This document shows positions 1 to 11,506 of a DNA stretch of 64,000 nt, one piece after another (positions within the stretch are counted from its first letter, which is position 1; each line of letters begins with the position of its first letter). Source of the DNA: Rhodococcus erythropolis NBRC 15567 (GTDB lineage: Bacteria; Actinomycetota; Actinomycetes; Mycobacteriales; Mycobacteriaceae). The DNA is taken from NCBI RefSeq assembly GCF_001552595.1, contig NZ_BCRM01000008.1:186001-250000 (forward strand), written 5' to 3'. Under the pieces are notes generated by a model, which saw only the letters and a list, made by a program, of their open reading frames with translations, was not told the DNA's origin and did not search any database. The position numbers and the translations under genes were made by a program.

Positions 1-636
1 TTGCGAGTAACCCCACAGTCCGACGGGGCCGTCGGCGGGAATGCTCGTGTTCGGGAGCTGCTGAGCCGCGCGCACCGAGTCCAGAACCGCGTGTGCTTCG
101 GCTTCGCGGTTGACGTAGGTGTGATCGCCAGGAGTTCCGAGGCCCTCGTAATCGGTGACTACGACGGCAATGCCGTTGAGCAGCAACGTGTTCACCCAGA
201 TGGACTCGTAGCCGACCATGACGTCCGTCGGGAACTGGTACTCGATACCGGTGTTGAACAGTTTGGACGGTGCGCATTGATCGCCCTGCCCATGCGTTCC
301 TACCGCTGCGGCAACCAGTGGACGCGCCCCCTGCCCGGTCCACGGGTTCGACGGTTCGAGGTAGGTCCCCGTCACTGCAACGGGAGCACCCTTGGCGTCC
401 TCGCTTCGGTACATGATCTTGGTGGCGGTTGCCGGCCACGCACCGTTCGATCCGGGCACGCTCAGCAGCAGTGGTGACGGCTCACTCTTGATGAGATCTC
501 CGTTGGCACCTGCCGGAAGCTCCGACGGCGGCGTGTAGAAATCCGCCGGGTCCGCCATTGCGGCAGGGGCCGTCACAGCACCCATGACCAGTGCCGCGAC
601 GGAAACCCCGGCCGCCCACCATGCTCTGCTCTTCAC
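1..636 (-). CDS. Secreted lipase, LIP family (3' end outside window)
   Basis: The visible 212 codons start at a GTG preceded by GGGGAGA. They encode a signal peptide (KSRAWW, then a hydrophobic run ending in APAAMA) followed by a mature protein starting DPADFYTPP. Segments such as PLVAAAVGTHGQGDQCAPS, VVVTDYEGLGTPGDHTYVNR and the final GLWGYSQ match the secretory lipase family (PF03583, Candida antarctica lipase A type). In that family the catalytic Ser lies in G-x-S-x-G; here the window ends inside GYSQ, just at the nucleophile elbow. Likely role: extracellular ester or triacylglycerol hydrolysis. The acid and His residues lie outside the window. It is followed at a distance by another hydrolase gene on the same strand with no evident operon link. 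Confidence 0.8.
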   Translation of the reverse strand, partial: MKSRAWWAAGVSVAALVMGAVTAPAAMADPADFYTPPSELPAGANGDLIKSEPSPLLLSVPGSNGAWPATATKIMYRSEDAKGAPVAVTGTYLEPSNPWTGQGARPLVAAAVGTHGQGDQCAPSKLFNTGIEYQFPTDVMVGYESIWVNTLLLNGIAVVVTDYEGLGTPGDHTYVNREAEAHAVLDSVRAAQQLPNTSIPADGPVGLWGYSQ

Positions 637-701
637 GTTTCGATCTCCCCACGCTCGCCTGCGCTGTGGCTTGGCACACAGCGAACGCAGAGTAACACAT
701 A

Positions 702-726
702 CCTCACGTAACACTTTTTCGTGAGG
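702..726. terminator. Possible hairpin between two hydrolase genes
   Basis: CCTCACG and CGTGAGG form a 7-bp stem around an 11-nt loop, just past the stop of the minus-strand membrane hydrolase. A run of A/T flanks the loop side rather than a clean T tail, so this is a weak terminator candidate. Confidence 0.3.
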
Positions 727-763
727 TTTTCGCCTTAACAGGCTGACTTACAACCGTTTACGA

Positions 764-2428
764 CTACTTCGTGGGCTCCAGATTGGAGGTCAGCAGCGAA
801 CGAAGCTTGTCGGTATCAGCCGAGGTCCACGCCTCGGGGTGCAGGATCTTGGCCCACATGTCCGCTGCATCCTCGCCGTAATTGTGACCGTGCCCGGACG
901 GGACGTCAGCCGAGAAGACCATGTCGAGGGTTACCTGCCAGAAGGTCACGAGAGGTACCCACGTCATTCCCGGATCCACGTCGCGACCCAGCGGTTCCTT
1001 GAGCCAATCCGGCTTGTTGAGCAGCAGGTCGAAGGACCACCATGTGATCGGGTCGCTTGCGTGCTGCCAGTACACGATGCGATCGTCGTCCCAGTCGGAC
1101 TTCAGCTCCAGATCTTCCGGATCGCCGGCAAACCGAATTGCCTGGCCACCATCGATCACCGGCAGGATCTCCGGTGAGCCCGAGTCGCGGCTGTCCGTGA
1201 TTTCCTGCCACTGAGCAGTGAAGTTGGGGGTTCCGACCCACAGCGCGCCGTCGACGCGCGTCATCATGTCCTGAGCGCCGGCAAATGCGGCCTGGCCACC
1301 GTAGGAGCCGAGGCTCTCACCGAAGACAACCAGCTCGGGCCGCGTCTCCACGGGCAGGTCGATCCACTTGGCGTACACCGCGTTGAACAGTGCGCGACCG
1401 GCAATCATCGGCGTCTCACGGTCGGCGATGAAGGCCAACGGACTCGGAAGGAACGAGTACTGCATCGACGCGATCGCCGTGTCCCCGCCCTCGACGTACT
1501 CGAACGCCGACGCGACGTCCTCGTTCACCCAACCGCGGCCGGTGGTCGTGACAACTGCGAGGGTTCCGCGGTCGAATCCGCCGGTGCGCTCCAACTCGTC
1601 GACGACCCGCTGTGCGACACCGTTGATCGAGTCCGAGGATTCACGTCCCGCGTACACCCGGATCGGTTGCTTCGCTTCACGTCCGGTCAACGCGGTGATC
1701 TCGGCCGCGGTGGGACCGCTGCCCATGAAGGTGCGCCCCTCCTGGCCGAGCGAATCCCAGGCTTCGGCGGACATCGGCGAACCACTGCGCTCAGCGATCA
1801 AGGGTTGTTCGATGCCGTCCGGTGTTTCGTGATCCGCACCGGAGAAACTCCAGTTCGCGAAGGCAATCAACCCGTTGTACAGCGCACCGTTCACAATGAA
1901 GATGCCGAGGGCGAAGATGACGATCAAGCTGCCGACCTTCGCCGCTTCGAGGGGAACGAACCGAAGTGCGACGGCGGTGAGCTTGTTGGTGGTGAAACGA
2001 AGACCACGGCCTGCCTCGAGCAGGATGAACCAGATTCCGAGCGAAATCAGCAAGACCAGAAGGTAATTCGCCTGGTTGGTGCGTGGAGCTTCCACCAGAT
2101 CGCGAACGATCTGCTGCCACCACGAACCGAGGACCAAGAACGTCGGAACCAGAATGACGGCCGCGACCAACAGGATTCGCCAGCCGATCTTCTTGGTGCG
2201 ATCCGACCACTGCGGTTCGACGCCGCACTTGCGGATCATCCAGGCAACCGTCACGCCGACGCCGTATCCCATCGCGAGCGAGATGCCCGTCGCAACGCCC
2301 TGCAAGTACCACGCGCGCGGCAACAGGGAAGGACTCATCGACCAGGTGAAGAAGACCAGAGCAAAGGCAAGCCCGACCGGGTGCAGCGTCTTGCAGTAGA
2401 GGCGCAGCCGTTCCCACACACGTTTCAT
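764..2428 (-). CDS. Membrane alpha/beta-hydrolase family protein
   Basis: 554 residues starting MKRVWERLRL. The N-terminal ~200 residues hold several hydrophobic helices (for example VGLAFALVFFTW, ILLVAAVILVPTFLVLG and LVLLISLGIWFILL). The C-terminal ~330 residues are a soluble hydrolase-like domain with a nucleophile elbow GESLGSYGG near residue 371 and GHGHNYG close to the C terminus. This two-part layout is that of the actinobacterial alpha/beta-hydrolase family with separate N- and C-terminal Pfam domains (PF15420/PF10081). The substrate is unknown; a membrane-anchored esterase or lipase is the inference. The ATG start lacks a strong ribosome site. It stands alone between a secreted lipase and a baeRF-type gene on the same strand. 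Confidence 0.75.
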   Translation of the reverse strand: MKRVWERLRLYCKTLHPVGLAFALVFFTWSMSPSLLPRAWYLQGVATGISLAMGYGVGVTVAWMIRKCGVEPQWSDRTKKIGWRILLVAAVILVPTFLVLGSWWQQIVRDLVEAPRTNQANYLLVLLISLGIWFILLEAGRGLRFTTNKLTAVALRFVPLEAAKVGSLIVIFALGIFIVNGALYNGLIAFANWSFSGADHETPDGIEQPLIAERSGSPMSAEAWDSLGQEGRTFMGSGPTAAEITALTGREAKQPIRVYAGRESSDSINGVAQRVVDELERTGGFDRGTLAVVTTTGRGWVNEDVASAFEYVEGGDTAIASMQYSFLPSPLAFIADRETPMIAGRALFNAVYAKWIDLPVETRPELVVFGESLGSYGGQAAFAGAQDMMTRVDGALWVGTPNFTAQWQEITDSRDSGSPEILPVIDGGQAIRFAGDPEDLELKSDWDDDRIVYWQHASDPITWWSFDLLLNKPDWLKEPLGRDVDPGMTWVPLVTFWQVTLDMVFSADVPSGHGHNYGEDAADMWAKILHPEAWTSADTDKLRSLLTSNLEPTK

Positions 2429-2490
2429 GCCGGAATCGTATGCGCCCCGTGCCCGAATCAGGTCACGAAGCGCACACGCGTCCAGTCTGT

Positions 2491-3600
2491 TTACGGGGCG
2501 AAGCGCAAAATCGCGGCAACTGCGCCGCCACCCGGAATGTCCTCGGCGCGAACAGCGAGGACCCGAGCACCCGTCAGGAGCGCACGACGAGCGATCTCGT
2601 CGACGACCCCGTATGTACTTCCGTTGCTCGACTCACCGGTCGTGAGAGCGCCCGTCTGGGGATCGAGACTTCCGGGCACAACGGAGTCGATGTCGATGAA
2701 AACGGTGTCGACCTGTCCGTACGTCGCGGCCGTTGCCACGTCGGCGACGTCGGTTTGAGTGCGTCCCTGTTCGGTGCGCACATTGAAGGTGTCCCGCACC
2801 GCCGCCAACTGCTCGGCGTGGAAATCGTCGAGCGCCGGACGCGAACCGTCCGCCACCTCCTGCGTCGACAAGGCTTCCGGGTTTCCCTCGACGGTTTTGT
2901 CGACCAGGTGGCGGTACGAATTCACGGAGCGATACACCGACGCGATGGGTTCCGCAGCGGCCAGGATCAAGGGGACGTCGCGGCCGGCGAGGACACCACG
3001 GACCTCGTGATCGACTGCGCGGGCGTACTGATTGACGCGCAACTTTCGGCTGTCCGAACCCGAGAGCCGACCGGCTTCAGTTCGGCTGTTGATCGAGGAC
3101 TTACCCGCGTGATCCGCAGCGTTCTTCGGCATTCCCTGAACACGAACCTCGTCGGCCGGTTGGTCGGCGGCGATCTCGATCAATCGCACCGAACCTTCGG
3201 CGAGAGCGAGAACAAACGCCGTCTGGGGGAAGGTCACCGAACGGAGCAGTGGCTTGAGATGAAACCGATCGCTGACCGTTTCGAGCGCCTGCAGACGGTT
3301 GGGCAGGCGGAAGGTCACCAGACGCTCCGGCGTCGCGTACGTGACCAATGAGCGCGACTGGAAGCGCCAGAAATCGTCGTCGTCGTCGAGCTCTGCGTAT
3401 TCGGCCTCGAACAGCTTGCGCTCGGCCGGATCCTCCACCGATGCGAGTGCCGAGCGGACCTGGTCCTTGAAGGCGATGCGCGCTTTGTCATGATCCTGCG
3501 GCGCATCTTCAGTCGGAGTCACGATGGTGATGCAGGTGGGCCCTTCCACCTCCGCGAGTGCGGCAATTTCACCGTGGCTGGGAATGTCGTTGTGAAGCAC
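2491..3600 (-). CDS. baeRF-family (release-factor-like) protein
   Basis: 369 residues; the GTG start (MLHNDIPSHGEI) sits 6 nt behind AGGAGG. The protein resembles the bacterial 'archaeo-eukaryotic release factor' families (baeRF). It has an N-terminal region with TCITIVTPT, a middle domain with LVTFRLPNRLQALETVSDRF and FVLALAEGSVRLIEI, and a C-terminal eRF1-domain-3-like part ending VDEIARRALLTGARVLAVRAEDIPG. Members are thought to act on stalled ribosomes or nucleic acid, but bacterial ones are mostly uncharacterised. I cannot assign the numbered subfamily with certainty (family 11 or 3 is most likely). Monocistronic, with a 270-bp upstream gap. Confidence 0.6.
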   Translation of the reverse strand: MLHNDIPSHGEIAALAEVEGPTCITIVTPTEDAPQDHDKARIAFKDQVRSALASVEDPAERKLFEAEYAELDDDDDFWRFQSRSLVTYATPERLVTFRLPNRLQALETVSDRFHLKPLLRSVTFPQTAFVLALAEGSVRLIEIAADQPADEVRVQGMPKNAADHAGKSSINSRTEAGRLSGSDSRKLRVNQYARAVDHEVRGVLAGRDVPLILAAAEPIASVYRSVNSYRHLVDKTVEGNPEALSTQEVADGSRPALDDFHAEQLAAVRDTFNVRTEQGRTQTDVADVATAATYGQVDTVFIDIDSVVPGSLDPQTGALTTGESSNGSTYGVVDEIARRALLTGARVLAVRAEDIPGGGAVAAILRFAP

Positions 3601-3830
3601 TACGAACCTCCTGAAATTGGGTTCTCCTCACGCTACGCCCGGCTGGTTATGACCACTAGACTTTCCGGAGAATTCGGGACGAACGGTCCATAGTGGGCGC
3701 TGTTCTGGCCACCCCACTCCGAGCGAACGGCATGTTCATCGCCTTCAGTGCGCCGAAAGTGCCGTTCGCTCAAAAGGGGGAGGGCCACGAGTCGGGCACC
3801 GGCCAGCCGGACATCCGCACATCGGCATAC

Positions 3831-3864
3831 AAAAACACCCTCCCGGATCCCGGGAGGGTGTTTT
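3831..3864. terminator. Bidirectional rho-independent terminator after tRNA-Ala
   Basis: AACACCCTCCCGG, a 3-nt loop ATC, then CCGGGAGGGTGTT: a perfect 13-bp stem. It is flanked by A5 on the left and TTTTCTT on the right, so it gives a U tail in either direction. It lies immediately downstream of the minus-strand tRNA-Ala. Confidence 0.85.
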
Positions 3865-3871
3865 CTTACTG

Positions 3872-3944
3872 TGGAGCCTAGGAGATTCGAACTCCTGACA
3901 TCTGCCTTGCAAAGGCAGCGCTCTACCAACTGAGCTAAGGCCCC
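3872..3944 (-). tRNA. tRNA-Ala (anticodon TGC)
   Basis: 73 nt on the minus strand. GGGGCCT pairs with AGGCTCC in the acceptor stem, with a G-U at the third pair. The D arm is AGCTCAGTTGGTAGAGC, the anticodon loop carries TGC between CTGCC and GGCAG, and the T arm contains GTTCGAATC. The discriminator is A and CCA is not encoded. Pairing with tRNA-Ile downstream of gyrA is the usual mycolata arrangement. Confidence 0.97.
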
Positions 3945-3980
3945 GTTCGGTTTTCTGACCGGAGTCAGAGTACCTAGGTT

Positions 3981-4091
3981 CTATCCTGTTTCCAAATCGT
4001 GCCAAACCTTGTCTCCGCGCTGACTTTTGATCAGCTTGGTGACCCCGAGAGCTACCAGAATTCCGGCCCCGACAAGCAGGAAAACCTTCAT
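3981..4091 (-). CDS. DLW-39-like small membrane protein
   Basis: 36 codons lie between the two tRNA genes, starting with an ATG about 10 nt after AGAAGG. The product begins MKVFLLVGAGILVALGVTKL, a single hydrophobic helix, and continues with a basic stretch (KSQRGDK) and a short tail VWHDLETG. Size, position between tRNA-Ile and tRNA-Ala, and the Asp-Leu near a Trp in the tail fit the conserved actinobacterial DLW-39 family of unknown function. It is too short for routine gene calling. A single-pass membrane peptide is the inference. Removing the leader mRNA from the flanking tRNAs would need RNase processing if all three share one transcript. Confidence 0.7.
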   Translation of the reverse strand: MKVFLLVGAGILVALGVTKLIKSQRGDKVWHDLETG

Positions 4092-4120
4092 TCCAGCAAC
4101 CCTTCTTCGGCACATGGGAG

Positions 4121-4194
4121 TGGGCCTAGGAGGACTTGAACCTCCGACCTCTTCATTATCAGTAAAGCGCTCTAACCACCTGAGCTATAGGCCC
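4121..4194 (-). tRNA. tRNA-Ile (anticodon GAT)
   Basis: 74 nt on the minus strand. The acceptor stem is GGGCCTA/TAGGCCC, the D arm AGCTCAGGTGGTTAGAGC, the anticodon GAT within TTTACTGATAATGAA, and the T arm has GTTCAAGTC. The discriminator is A and CCA is not encoded. Confidence 0.97.
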
Positions 4195-4269
4195 CTGAAC
4201 CGATTCCAAAGATTACCCCACCGGGCCGCTGACACCAAAACGGGCCCGGCGGAGCAATGTTTTCGCAGG

Positions 4270-5703
4270 TCAGTCGCGGTCGGCGAGAGTTACCTCGACG
4301 CCGCCAACCAGGTCGCTGCAGAGGTTGTAGATGAACGATCCGATCGTGACGAGTGCCGTGAAAAGCACCATGTTCGCGATACCGATCAGCGCGGCGTAGC
4401 CGAACACCTGGCCGGCCGTCACCAGACCGTCGGAGCCGCCGTCGGCAACGATGTCGGTGAACGCGTTGTTCAGGCGATCCCAGACGCCCATGCCGTCGAG
4501 AACGACGTAGAGCAGTCCGACGGCCACCATCCACACGAAGAACAGCGACACCGAGATCACGGACGTGATCTTGAGCGTGGACCACGGGTCGATACGACGG
4601 ATCTGGACCGTTGCGCGCAGTGGCGCACCGTCCACGACCGAAGCCGATACGGCGTGAGTTTTCTCACCCTTCACCGCAGCAGGCAACGGATGCTTGGCCT
4701 CGGAGAGGTCAGGCATGTCCTTCGGCAGATCCTTGCGATCGATGTGCCGAGTCGGCCCGTCGATCGCGGCGGCTTTTGCTTTCGGATTAGCGACGGTGGG
4801 ATTGGCGACCGTGGGATTGGCGACCGTGGCATTCGCAGCCTTGGGATTTGCGCCCGAGGGTGCAACAGCCTTGGCTGCCGCTGCGCCGGCGACGCCACCA
4901 GTAGCTGCGGCAGCTGCCGTTCCTGTCACGACAGGACGCGCCGACGGGTTGCCGGCAGGACGACCTGTCTGTGCACCCGCAGCAGGGCGACCCGCCTGCG
5001 GCTGTCCCTTCGGCGCACCACCCTGTGCGGGGGTTTTGGCCGGACCACCCTGTACCGGACCACCCTGTGCCGGGCCTGCCGCTGCAGGACGCTGCGGACC
5101 CGCAGGCGGCTTACCCCCAGCAGGAGCTGCCGGTCGACCCGCAGGAGCACCAGCGCCGGCCGGGCGCGTGATGTTGGTCTGCGGCTGACTTTGCGGAACC
5201 TGATTCTGCGGTGCCGGAGCCTTGCCCGGGTTCTGAACAGCGGGGTTCTGAGCACTCGGGTTCTGAGCAGGAGCCTTCGGCGCCTGAGATGGCTGCCCCT
5301 GAGGCTGGCCTGACGGCTGGGGTCCCCGCTGCCACGGCGGTGCCTGGCTGCCACGAGCCTGATTGGCGACCGGTTGCGGCGGAGCCTGACCATCACCCTT
5401 CGCCGGAGTTACCGGCGCAGCCGGAGCCACAGAAGGAACGGAAGGAGCCTGACCCTTGGCCGCACCCGCGGCGTCGGGAGCCGCAGCCGCCGGTTTCTGG
5501 GCCGAATCCGACGGGCCGCGAGGCGGCTCCGGTGCCTTGGGCGCCGGAGCTGCCTCGGAAGCTTTGGGTCCGCCGTCCGCTGGAGCTGCAGGTTTCGAGG
5601 TCTGCGGCCCCGCCGGAGCAGTTGCCTGCTCCGGCTTCGGTGGCGTCGAACCTGAAGTGCTTTCACTCTTCTGGTCACTGCCCGGCTGGTTGGGAGTGCT
5701 CAC
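4270..5703 (-). CDS. DUF3566 membrane protein with long Pro/Ala/Gln-rich N terminus
   Basis: 477 residues. The first ~330 are low-complexity Pro, Ala, Gln, Gly and Lys, with short internal repeats such as [11 protein letters not shown] and [12 protein letters not shown]. The last ~130 are the DUF3566 domain with two membrane helices ([23 protein letters not shown] and [27 protein letters not shown]). This is the homologue of Mycobacterium Rv0007, always just downstream of gyrA. Function is unknown; a cytoplasmic disordered arm anchored in the membrane is what the sequence shows. The GTG start shares its first base with the last base of the gyrA TAG stop, so translation is probably coupled to gyrA. 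Confidence 0.85.
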   Translation of the reverse strand: MSTPNQPGSDQKSESTSGSTPPKPEQATAPAGPQTSKPAAPADGGPKASEAAPAPKAPEPPRGPSDSAQKPAAAAPDAAGAAKGQAPSVPSVAPAAPVTPAKGDGQAPPQPVANQARGSQAPPWQRGPQPSGQPQGQPSQAPKAPAQNPSAQNPAVQNPGKAPAPQNQVPQSQPQTNITRPAGAGAPAGRPAAPAGGKPPAGPQRPAAAGPAQGGPVQGGPAKTPAQGGAPKGQPQAGRPAAGAQTGRPAGNPSARPVVTGTAAAAATGGVAGAAAAKAVAPSGANPKAANATVANPTVANPTVANPKAKAAAIDGPTRHIDRKDLPKDMPDLSEAKHPLPAAVKGEKTHAVSASVVDGAPLRATVQIRRIDPWSTLKITSVISVSLFFVWMVAVGLLYVVLDGMGVWDRLNNAFTDIVADGGSDGLVTAGQVFGYAALIGIANMVLFTALVTIGSFIYNLCSDLVGGVEVTLADRD

Positions 5704-8234
5704 TAGGACTCCTTAGCTCCATCGGCATTGTCTGCGTTGTCGGTGGTCTCTGCAGCGAGCTCTTCGGGCTCGTCGGCGTTGCGCGCAATCGCGAGCAGTG
5801 TGTCGCCTTCGCCGAGGTTCATCAGACGCACGCCCTTGGTCTGGCGTCCCGCCTTACGAACCTGCTTGGCAGCCGTCCTGATGACGCCGCCGCCCGAGGT
5901 GATCGCGTACAGCTCGTCGTCGTCGTCGACGATGAGCGCACCGACCAGAGTGCCACGTTTCTTGTCGTACTGAATCGTGAGCACGCCCTTGCCGCCGCGA
6001 CCCTGCACCGGGTAATCCTCCATGCCGGTTCGCTTGGAGTAACCGCCCGAGGTGGCGACCAGGAGGAACGTTCCTTCACGAACGACGTTGAGCGAGAGCA
6101 GCTCGTCGTCACCGTTGAAACGCATGCCCTGGACACCGGAAGTGGCGCGGCCCATCGGACGCAGTGCCTCGTCGGTGGCCGAGAAGCGGATCGACTGGCC
6201 CTGTGCCGAGACCAGGAGCAGGTCGTCGTCGGCGGAGCAGAGAACAGCGCCGACCAGTTCGTCTTCACCGCGCAGGTTGATGGCGACGATGCCACCGCTG
6301 CGGTTGGAGTCGAAGTCGGTGAGCTTGGACTTCTTGACCAGACCGTTGCGAGTGGCGAGCACCAGGTAAGGCGCGTCTTCGTACGTCTTGATCTGGATGA
6401 CGGACTGGATGCGCTCGTCCGGCTGGAAGGCCAGGAGGTTGGCAACGTGCTGACCGCGAGCGGTACGGCTCGCCTCGGGCAGCTCGTAAGCCTTCGCGCG
6501 GTAGACGCGGCCCTTCGTGGTGAAGAACAGCAGCCAGTCGTGCGTCGAGGTGACGAAGAAGTGCGAGACGATGTCGTCCTGCTTGAGGCCGGCACCCTGA
6601 ACACCCTTGCCGCCGCGCTTCTGCGATCGGTAGAGATCGGTCTTGGTGCGCTTGGCGTAACCGGTCTCGGTGATCGTGACGACGACGTCTTCGCGGGCGA
6701 TCAAATCCTCGTCGTTGACGTCTCCGTCGGCGGCGATGATGCGGGTACGACGGTCGTCGCCGTACTTGTCGACGATTTCCTTGAGCTCGTCACGAACGAT
6801 CGCGCGCTGACGCTCCGGGCGAGCCAGAATGTCTTCGAGGTCCGCGATTTCGAGTTCGATCTCGGCCAATTCGTCGACGATCTTCTGACGCTCGAGGGCG
6901 GCCAGACGACGCAGCTGCATGCCGAGGATGGCGTCGGCCTGGATCTCGTCGACGTCGAGGAGTTCCATCAATCCGGCGCGAGCGATGTCGACGGTCTGCG
7001 ACGCACGAATCAAGGCGATGACCTCGTCCAGAGCGTCGAGGGCCTTGACCAGACCGCGCAGGATGTGGGCGCGCTCCTGTGCCTTGCGAAGCAGGTACCT
7101 GGTACGACGGACGATGACCTCGAGCTGGTGCGTCGTGTACAGACGGATCATCTGATCGAGGCGCAGCGTGCGCGGCACTCCGTCGACGATGGAGAGCATG
7201 TTGCAGCCGAAGCTGGTCTGCAGCTGGGTGTGCTTGTAAAGGTTGTTCAGCACGACCTTGGCAACGGCGTCACGCTTGACGGTGACGACGATGCGCATGC
7301 CGACGCGGTCCGAGGACTCGTCGTGGATGTCGGAGATGCCACCGATCTTCGCGTCACGAACCTGCTCCGCGATGGAAGTGATCAGGTTGTCCGGGTTGAC
7401 CTGGTAGGGCAGCTCGGTGATGACGATCGTGGTGCGGCCCTTGGCATCTTCTTCGATCTCGACGACGCCGCGCATACGGACTGAGCCACGGCCGGTGGTG
7501 TAGGCATCCTGGATGCCCTGTCCACCGACGATGAGCCCGTGCGTCGGGAAGTCGGGTCCCTTGATGCGCTCCATGACGGCCGCGAGGGTGGCTTCCTCGT
7601 CCGCCTCGAAGTTCTCGAGCGCCCAGTAGATGGCCTCGGCAACTTCACGCAGGTTGTGCGGCGGAATGTTGGTGGCCATACCGACGGCGATGCCGTTGGA
7701 ACCGTTGATCAGAAGGTTCGGGATACGGCTGGGCAGAACCGTCGGTTCCTGCGTCTTGCCGTCGTAGTTCGGGGTGAAATCGACTGTCTCGTGGTCGATT
7801 TCGCGCAGCATTTCCATCGCGAGCGGCGTGAGCCTGCACTCGGTGTAACGCATGGCGGCTGCGCCGTCGTTGCCGCGGGATCCGAAGTTTCCCTGACCGT
7901 CGACGAGCGGGTAACGCAGTGACCACGGCTGGGCCATACGGACCAACGTGTCGTAGATCGAGGAGTCGCCGTGGGGGTGGTAGTTACCCATGGTCTCGGC
8001 GACCGGTCGGGCAGACTTCACGTATCCGCGGTCTGGGCGATATCCGTTGTCGTACATCGCGTAGAGCACGCGGCGGTGCACCGGCTTGAGTCCGTCGCGG
8101 ACATCCGGCAGAGCGCGACCGACGATGACGCTCATGGCGTAGTCGATGTAGCTGTTCTGCATTTCCTGCTGGATGTCGACCGGTTCGATCCGGTCGTGTT
8201 GCGGACCGTCCGGTGGCAACGTGGTGTCGGTCAT
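5703..8234 (-). CDS. gyrA: DNA gyrase subunit A
   Basis: 843 residues, full length for an actinobacterial GyrA. It provides the breakage-reunion activity of the A2B2 gyrase that introduces negative supercoils. The winged-helix region contains [17 protein letters not shown], with Ser91 at the position equivalent to E. coli Ser83 and Asp95 at the second quinolone-contact position. The catalytic tyrosine is Tyr130 in AAMRYTE. The C-terminal ~330 residues form the beta-pinwheel, with blades such as GKGVQGAGL and the GyrA-box-like QRGGKG. It lies 86 bp downstream of gyrB on the same strand, so the pair is probably cotranscribed with the DUF3566 gene. Confidence 0.98.
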   Translation of the reverse strand: MTDTTLPPDGPQHDRIEPVDIQQEMQNSYIDYAMSVIVGRALPDVRDGLKPVHRRVLYAMYDNGYRPDRGYVKSARPVAETMGNYHPHGDSSIYDTLVRMAQPWSLRYPLVDGQGNFGSRGNDGAAAMRYTECRLTPLAMEMLREIDHETVDFTPNYDGKTQEPTVLPSRIPNLLINGSNGIAVGMATNIPPHNLREVAEAIYWALENFEADEEATLAAVMERIKGPDFPTHGLIVGGQGIQDAYTTGRGSVRMRGVVEIEEDAKGRTTIVITELPYQVNPDNLITSIAEQVRDAKIGGISDIHDESSDRVGMRIVVTVKRDAVAKVVLNNLYKHTQLQTSFGCNMLSIVDGVPRTLRLDQMIRLYTTHQLEVIVRRTRYLLRKAQERAHILRGLVKALDALDEVIALIRASQTVDIARAGLMELLDVDEIQADAILGMQLRRLAALERQKIVDELAEIELEIADLEDILARPERQRAIVRDELKEIVDKYGDDRRTRIIAADGDVNDEDLIAREDVVVTITETGYAKRTKTDLYRSQKRGGKGVQGAGLKQDDIVSHFFVTSTHDWLLFFTTKGRVYRAKAYELPEASRTARGQHVANLLAFQPDERIQSVIQIKTYEDAPYLVLATRNGLVKKSKLTDFDSNRSGGIVAINLRGEDELVGAVLCSADDDLLLVSAQGQSIRFSATDEALRPMGRATSGVQGMRFNGDDELLSLNVVREGTFLLVATSGGYSKRTGMEDYPVQGRGGKGVLTIQYDKKRGTLVGALIVDDDDELYAITSGGGVIRTAAKQVRKAGRQTKGVRLMNLGEGDTLLAIARNADEPEELAAETTDNADNADGAKES

Positions 8235-8320
8235 GAGCTCACTTTCTTAAAAGAGGGGGCAAGCCCCTGTGCGCGGAAAAGGAGTCCGGGGACTCCGCAA
8301 CCGCTCACAGGGCCGCAGGC

Positions 8321-10453
<2,133 letters not shown>

Positions 10454-10554
10454 TTACCGTTGACCATCTTACTGGTAAGCACCGACTAGAAGCGGCCAAT
10501 GACACCCCTGGCTGCGCCGCAGACGAATTTTTACGATCCCCGGAAGGTGAAACG

Positions 10555-11478
10555 CTAGGAACTTTGCTTCTCCGAGCGACGCTCTCTCAGGCTCGCGATA
10601 AATGCCCGCGCATGTTCGGCAACCTCGCTCGGATGTGAAAACGGCGACCAGTGTCCCGCGGCAATTTCACGTCGCTGCAGGTCGGAGACCCATTTTTCGG
10701 TGTCTTCGTATCCCACCGGACGAACGGCTTTGTCGTACTTGTTCAAAATGAGCTGAACAGGCACGTCCGTGTACCGATCCCGCGGCTTGCCGAGAGACGG
10801 CCGGATGTTCGCGCGATAAAGCTTGAGTCCGTTCACCATGTCGTCGGCGATGGTGGGCGCGGTGTTGACCACACGAGGGTCCAGACCGTCGAAGAAGCCC
10901 AGAAATGCCGGCCAGTGCTTGGAGAACCACAGACGCAACGGGAGGGTGCACAGCCCGGGAATCTGGAACAGAACGGTGTAGGCCGACGCAATTCCCTGCG
11001 CCGCCGGGCCGAGGAAACGACGCTTGGACACGCTCGCCCGGATCCACTTGCCGAGATGATCGAGATTGGGGCCCGAGATGGACGAGAACGACGCGATCTT
11101 CTCTTCGGCACCCGGCTCGCAGACCGCTTCCCACGTTTCCACGGATCCCCAGTCATGTGCCAGGACGTGCACCGGCTTGCCCGGGCTGACCGCGTCGATG
11201 ACGGCAAAAAGATCGCCGGCCAGTGCGCTCAGTTGGTAGTCCTGCACCCTCGAGGGGATCGTGCTCTCACCGGCCCCGCGGCTGTCGTAGCTGACGACGC
11301 GGAAGTCGTCTGCCAGCAAAGGCACGATGCGGTTCCACAATTCATGGGTGTCGGGCCAACCATGCACCAGGACGATGGTCTCGCCGTCTGCCTTGCCCTG
11401 CTCGAACACTGCCAGGCTGACGGAACCGTTGGTCACGCGACGCGCGGTCACGGCATGGACAGGAGAGTGCTTCGACAT
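10555..11478 (-). CDS. Alpha/beta-hydrolase with Asp nucleophile (epoxide-hydrolase/dehalogenase-like)
   Basis: 307 residues from the ATG (MSKHSPVHAV) lying 6 nt after GAAGGG. An upstream in-frame ATG would run into the preceding gene. The oxyanion motif is HGWPD (residues 39-43), the nucleophile elbow AHDWGS puts Asp109 where esterases have Ser, and the C-terminal His is His276 in AAGHWSPF. An Asp nucleophile is characteristic of epoxide hydrolases and haloalkane dehalogenases, so ring opening of an epoxide is the likely chemistry. It is the last gene of a three-gene unit with a [2Fe-2S] reductase (28 bp upstream) and a diiron protein. The substrate is unknown. Confidence 0.75.
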   Translation of the reverse strand: MSKHSPVHAVTARRVTNGSVSLAVFEQGKADGETIVLVHGWPDTHELWNRIVPLLADDFRVVSYDSRGAGESTIPSRVQDYQLSALAGDLFAVIDAVSPGKPVHVLAHDWGSVETWEAVCEPGAEEKIASFSSISGPNLDHLGKWIRASVSKRRFLGPAAQGIASAYTVLFQIPGLCTLPLRLWFSKHWPAFLGFFDGLDPRVVNTAPTIADDMVNGLKLYRANIRPSLGKPRDRYTDVPVQLILNKYDKAVRPVGYEDTEKWVSDLQRREIAAGHWSPFSHPSEVAEHARAFIASLRERRSEKQSS

Positions 11479-11506
11479 TGTCGAACCCTTCGGAGTCGGG
11501 AAATAT

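Noticed and set aside
5211-7484. 757-codon open frame on the plus strand opposite gyrA
   Set aside because: It is the antisense shadow of a high-GC gene; it has no family resemblance, while the minus strand encodes clear GyrA.
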